Shown one piece after another: positions 61,349 to 64,000 of a DNA stretch of 64,000 bases; within the stretch, counting starts at the first letter, position 1; each line of letters begins with the position of its first letter. The notes under the pieces were generated by a model that saw only the letters and a list, made by a program, of their open reading frames with translations, ran no database searches and had not been told where the DNA came from. A program made the position numbers and the translations under genes. Source of the stretch: an uncultured Roseibium sp. (GTDB taxonomy: Bacteria > Pseudomonadota > Alphaproteobacteria > Rhizobiales > Stappiaceae); the NCBI RefSeq assembly GCF_947494555.1, contig NZ_CANLVF010000006.1, positions 351,374-415,373 of the forward strand. Direction: 5' to 3'.

Positions 61349-61563
61349 TTTTCCACTCCCAGCTTTCAATTCTCGTAAGGTCATTTTTGCGCGCATTTAC
61401 TGCGCAAGATCGATCTAAATTCTATTGATGCGAAGGCCGGGCGGCAATACGCATGCCTGCAGGCGGGTCTTGCACAAACACCTGATGAATGCGGGCCGGC
61501 AGAATGGCTCCGGGCCACGGATCAAGGGGACTTGCCGGGCAGCACCGCGGAGATGCCGAACCG

Positions 61564-62478
61564 TTATGCCGCGCATTCATTGCGCCGCAGCCGGCGCTCT
61601 GTTTTCAGCCGCGTTCCTTTGGTTTCATGCGACTTGCCGAACAGGTCCTGTGCGCTTTCACGCAATTCACGGATCACCGTCTGAACCCTCGGGAACTGTA
61701 CGGTGTCAGGGTGAACATGCAGGTGCAGTGCGCGGTCGATCTCTTTGCGAGCACCCTCAAGACGTTGAAGCCCAGGATCCATGTCCGCGAGCGGGACCGG
61801 TAACAGGCCTTTGCCGAGACCCTGCCGGATTGCGGTGAGCAGGAGACGCGGATCGTTGCCCACAAGGCGAATTGGCTCGTCACGCTCTTTGATCTTTTCA
61901 AGATATCTGGCCGGCGCGCGCCGCGCGCCGCTGGTGTCACGCATGGCAATCCACCCCAGTCCGGCAGGGTCGCACTTCGCAGGCGTATATAGCGCAAACG
62001 GCACGTCAACGAGCTTTATGGAAAATTCTCCCATCTGCGGCGGATCTTCAAACCAGAGCGATATCGTTGCTGCCGACCACGATGCCGTCGTCGGGCATCC
62101 AGACAACAGGAAAACCGTCAGTTTGGGATACATATGCGCAAGGCTCGGAAGGAAGTGCTCGGCAAGGTGCTCCAGAACCCAGTGATCGCCCAGAATGCGC
62201 AATTCACCTGCCGGTTCGTCCACCGGTGATGCCGCCACCTGAGAAATACGCTCCGCGCGCCGTTCGATTTCCATTGCATCCGCGATCAGTTTCTCGCCGA
62301 CTTCCGTTGGAATTATCCCCGACTTCGAACGCAAGAACAGCGTTGCTCCAAGAGCAGCCTCCAATGCGGAGAGGCGGCGGCCTACGGTTGACTGATCAAT
62401 GCCTAGCATAACTGATGCCCGTGTCAGTGAGCCGGACCTTATCAGGGCGAGCAATATCCGAAGATCATCCCAGTTCAA
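61564..62478 (-). CDS. LysR-family regulator
   Basis: A protein of 304 aa with the DNA-binding domain at residues about 3-62 (MNWDDLRILLALIRSGSLTRASVMLG, QSTVGRRLSALEAALG), then the effector domain. The C-terminal effector part has GNDPRLLLTAIRQGLGKGLLPVPLADMD. It lies 25 bp downstream of the NTF2-like gene on the same strand and may be cotranscribed. Confidence 0.9.
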   Translation of the reverse strand: MNWDDLRILLALIRSGSLTRASVMLGIDQSTVGRRLSALEAALGATLFLRSKSGIIPTEVGEKLIADAMEIERRAERISQVAASPVDEPAGELRILGDHWVLEHLAEHFLPSLAHMYPKLTVFLLSGCPTTASWSAATISLWFEDPPQMGEFSIKLVDVPFALYTPAKCDPAGLGWIAMRDTSGARRAPARYLEKIKERDEPIRLVGNDPRLLLTAIRQGLGKGLLPVPLADMDPGLQRLEGARKEIDRALHLHVHPDTVQFPRVQTVIRELRESAQDLFGKSHETKGTRLKTERRLRRNECAA

Positions 62479-62503
62479 GTCGGTTGTTCCTTTCCCATCG
62501 GCC

Positions 62504-62884
62504 TCAGCTTTGATCCGTCAGCCTCGCGATGAGCCCGTCTTTGACCTCGAACAGCGACGCTCCGTTGAGCGAGACACCTGAACCGGCTTTCCAGCCGTTC
62601 GGAAGGTCCAGTGCAGGCGTCGCCGAATAGGAAATCTCGGCAAGCGTTACTTCGTCGACGGTAATCACGTTTGTAATTTCCTGATGACGCCTGGAAAACG
62701 AACGCAACGCCGTTTCCGCCATGGTGCGGAAATCAGCGGACCCTGACGCCTCTGCAGTCACCTTGCCACCTGTAATGTTGGTGAAGCGGATATCCTGTGA
62801 CAGGCACGCCAGCATCCGGTCCACATCGCCTGCATTGTAGGCATCGATGTAGCGCTTGATCAGCGTCGGCATGGCCTTGGGCAT
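62504..62884 (-). CDS. NTF2/SnoaL-like protein
   Basis: A protein of 126 aa from the ATG at 62884, where AGGAGG lies 9 nt upstream; this rules out a longer open frame. It has the NTF2 pattern IKRYIDAYNAGDVDRMLACLSQDIRF and FEVKDGLIARLTD. The family includes small hydrolases, isomerases and polyketide cyclases, so no activity can be named. Confidence 0.85.
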   Translation of the reverse strand: MPKAMPTLIKRYIDAYNAGDVDRMLACLSQDIRFTNITGGKVTAEASGSADFRTMAETALRSFSRRHQEITNVITVDEVTLAEISYSATPALDLPNGWKAGSGVSLNGASLFEVKDGLIARLTDQS

Positions 62885-63371
62885 ATTGTGGAGCCTCCTG
62901 GCGTATTTTGACGGACAGTTCCGGCGCAGAACCTTGCGATTTGGCTGCCGCGTGTCCAACAAAAGCCAAGGGGGCCGACATAAGCGGTATTTGTCGCTGC
63001 AAGCGAACGGTGTTTTCTAACAATTGGTCGTGGTGTGCCGTTCGTGCAAAAAGTCCTGTCAGCAGCTGTTGCGCTTGTTGGTGCTGAAAGTGGCTTTTCG
63101 TTCACGGACAAATGAACAGTTCAGAGGCGGGGATTCAATCTTAAGGTTAAATTTAAGAAACAGTTTACTTAAATCCCGAAATATCGTTTTTGAGTATTGT
63201 TGCGAAGCAGAAATTTATCAGCCCCAAGGAACCGCCCGGGAAACGGTTCCTGGGGTAAGTTTTTTAAAGAAAGACATTTCTTTGTTTTTGACAAGAAAAT
63301 CTATCTGAACGATTTTTACAATTTAATTCTATTCAAATAATTTGATTTTGCTTACTTAATCATTGCGCTTC
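62885..63371. other. Gene-free AT-rich stretch with a terminator-like hairpin
   Basis: About 490 bp without a convincing gene. The part from about 63130 to 63370 is far richer in A and T than the rest of the window. It contains the hairpin described at 63222-63265. An open frame (63024-63308, plus) spans it but lacks a ribosome site and recognisable protein features. Confidence 0.5.
63222..63265 (+). terminator. Terminator-like hairpin with T-run, possible sRNA 3' end
   Basis: CCCCAAGGAACCG / CGGTTCCTGGGG (63222-63234 and 63244-63255) forms a 12-bp stem with one bulged A, then TAAG and six Ts (63260-63265). No plus-strand gene ends nearby; the last is at 60618. The hairpin may therefore end an untranslated RNA starting in the AT-rich region. 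Confidence 0.55.
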
Positions 63372-63411
63372 AAAAAATAAACGGGCTCGCGGACGACGAT
63401 CGCGAGCCCGT
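63372..63411 (-). terminator. Rho-independent terminator of the truncated binding-protein gene
   Basis: A perfect 11-bp stem ACGGGCTCGCG / CGCGAGCCCGT (63381-63391 and 63401-63411) is followed on the minus strand by a T-rich tract (63372-63380). It is 9 bp past the stop codon of the gene at 63421. Confidence 0.85.
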
Positions 63412-63420
63412 CTTGCTATG

Positions 63421-64000
63421 TTACTGGTCGAGTTCTAGCACAGCCTTACCGTCCGCTTCCGCGACTTGCTCCAAAGTATCCTCGCCGGTCCAGCGGAAGA
63501 TGCCGTAAATGCCTGCGGGCACACCGGTGTCGGTGTAGTCCATCGTTCCCGTCACGCCGTCGTAGTTGATTTCTTCGCCGGCCCGGATTGCGGCAAGGCC
63601 GTCTGCATATGTGTGGACCACTTTGCCATCACCACCGGTGACATCATACATCGCTGCAACCCACGCCTCGGAATCCAGACTGCCTGCCTTTTCGATGGCC
63701 AGAGCCGACGCCACGAGCAGATCGTAGTACTGGATCGCGTAGGAATTGCCCGCGTCGCCGATCTTATCGATGTATTTTGAGTCCTTTGCCGTCGGCTCAT
63801 AAAAGTCCCAGGCAGGTCCTCCGGCATTCGAAAATGCAGCCAGTACGACCGCCTCATGCTTGCCGACCGCTGCCTGTGACGCTGTCTGGATAAAGCCCGG
63901 TTCCTGCCACTCGGACGTGCCGATGATGAACCAGGAATTTCCGGCCTCGGCCGCGTTTTTGACAAATGCACCGCCATCAGAGGGGGCGGAAAACACGATC
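63421..64000 (-). CDS. Branched-chain amino acid-type ABC transporter substrate-binding protein, N-terminal part outside window
   Basis: The frame stays open to the window end; 192 C-terminal residues are visible. WFIIGTSEWQEPGFIQ, YAIQYYDLLVASALAIEKAG and the terminal GTMDYTDTGVPAGIYGIFRWTG match the second lobe of type-I periplasmic binding proteins of the Liv/amide group. It differs from LivK at 12461. Partner genes would lie beyond the window. Confidence 0.85.
   Translation of the reverse strand, partial: IVFSAPSDGGAFVKNAAEAGNSWFIIGTSEWQEPGFIQTASQAAVGKHEAVVLAAFSNAGGPAWDFYEPTAKDSKYIDKIGDAGNSYAIQYYDLLVASALAIEKAGSLDSEAWVAAMYDVTGGDGKVVHTYADGLAAIRAGEEINYDGVTGTMDYTDTGVPAGIYGIFRWTGEDTLEQVAEADGKAVLELDQ

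Noticed and set aside
63024..63308. 94-codon plus-strand frame in the AT-rich island
   Set aside because: No ribosome site, it runs through a terminator-like hairpin, and its translation shows no recognisable feature.
1..64000. Mobile elements, phage genes, CRISPR arrays, tRNA/rRNA genes
   Set aside because: No transposase, integrase, direct-repeat array or RNA-gene signature was found by reading; a tRNA/Rfam search would settle small RNAs.

Overview
The window is a dense, moderately GC-rich (roughly 58-60% by eye) bacterial chromosome segment. Genes are packed in operons joined by many 4-nt ATGA overlaps. The content (ABC and TRAP uptake systems, hydantoinase/oxoprolinase pairs, MttB- and dimethylglycine-dehydrogenase-like genes, a DUF1127 gene, several LysR/GntR/IclR regulators) suggests a marine-type heterotrophic alphaproteobacterium, possibly Stappiaceae/Roseibium-like. 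That placement is an inference. I saw no rRNA, tRNA, CRISPR array, phage or insertion sequence.

Layout. (1) 1-3.4 kb: 3' part of a molybdopterin oxidoreductase, an IclR regulator and a rhodanese. (2) 3.5-12.3 kb, plus strand: DAO-type oxidoreductase, hydantoinase A/B pair 1, SDR, propionyl-CoA-synthetase-like ligase, RidA and a lone GlnQ-type ATPase. (3) 12.4-18.6 kb, minus strand: a small TIGR04076-like gene, an aldo/keto reductase and a complete Liv-type ABC transporter. Divergent from these are a GntR/FCD regulator and an aldo/keto reductase-RidA fusion. (4) 20.8-34 kb: two divergent operons around a GntR/UTRA regulator. One has a tautomerase-NTF2 fusion, hydantoinase A/B pair 2, an isochorismatase-like protein, an ICL/PEP-mutase-family lyase and a flavoprotein. 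The other has LeuC/LeuD-like hydratase subunits and a TRAP transporter. Together they look like uptake and breakdown of a nitrogen-containing ring or amide to a dicarboxylate, then hydration and C-C cleavage. (5) 34-43 kb: orphan peptide-type binding protein, LysR, MttB-family methyltransferase, dimethylglycine/sarcosine dehydrogenase-like enzyme, LysR and a DMT-type membrane protein. (6) 43.3-44.7 kb: a membrane-anchored protein with helical repeats and caspase-like segments in reversed order, lacking the catalytic Cys. (7) 45.8-55.1 kb, minus strand: seven genes linked by six consecutive 4-nt overlaps: class-I-like HMG-CoA reductase, UbiA prenyltransferase, a dikinase-like protein without the PEP-binding barrel, DUF3419/BtaA-like, phytol-kinase-like, GNAT-like and an AMP-forming ligase. 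I do not recognise this set as a described pathway; it is the best candidate for an undescribed biosynthetic system. (8) 55-64 kb: secreted helical-repeat protein, ArsR/SRPBCC pair, ClpP, DUF1127, LysR genes, RidA, globin, NTF2-like protein, an AT-rich stretch with a terminator-like hairpin, and a truncated Liv-type binding protein.

Functions are by recognition of family motifs in the translated sequence; no database search was run.
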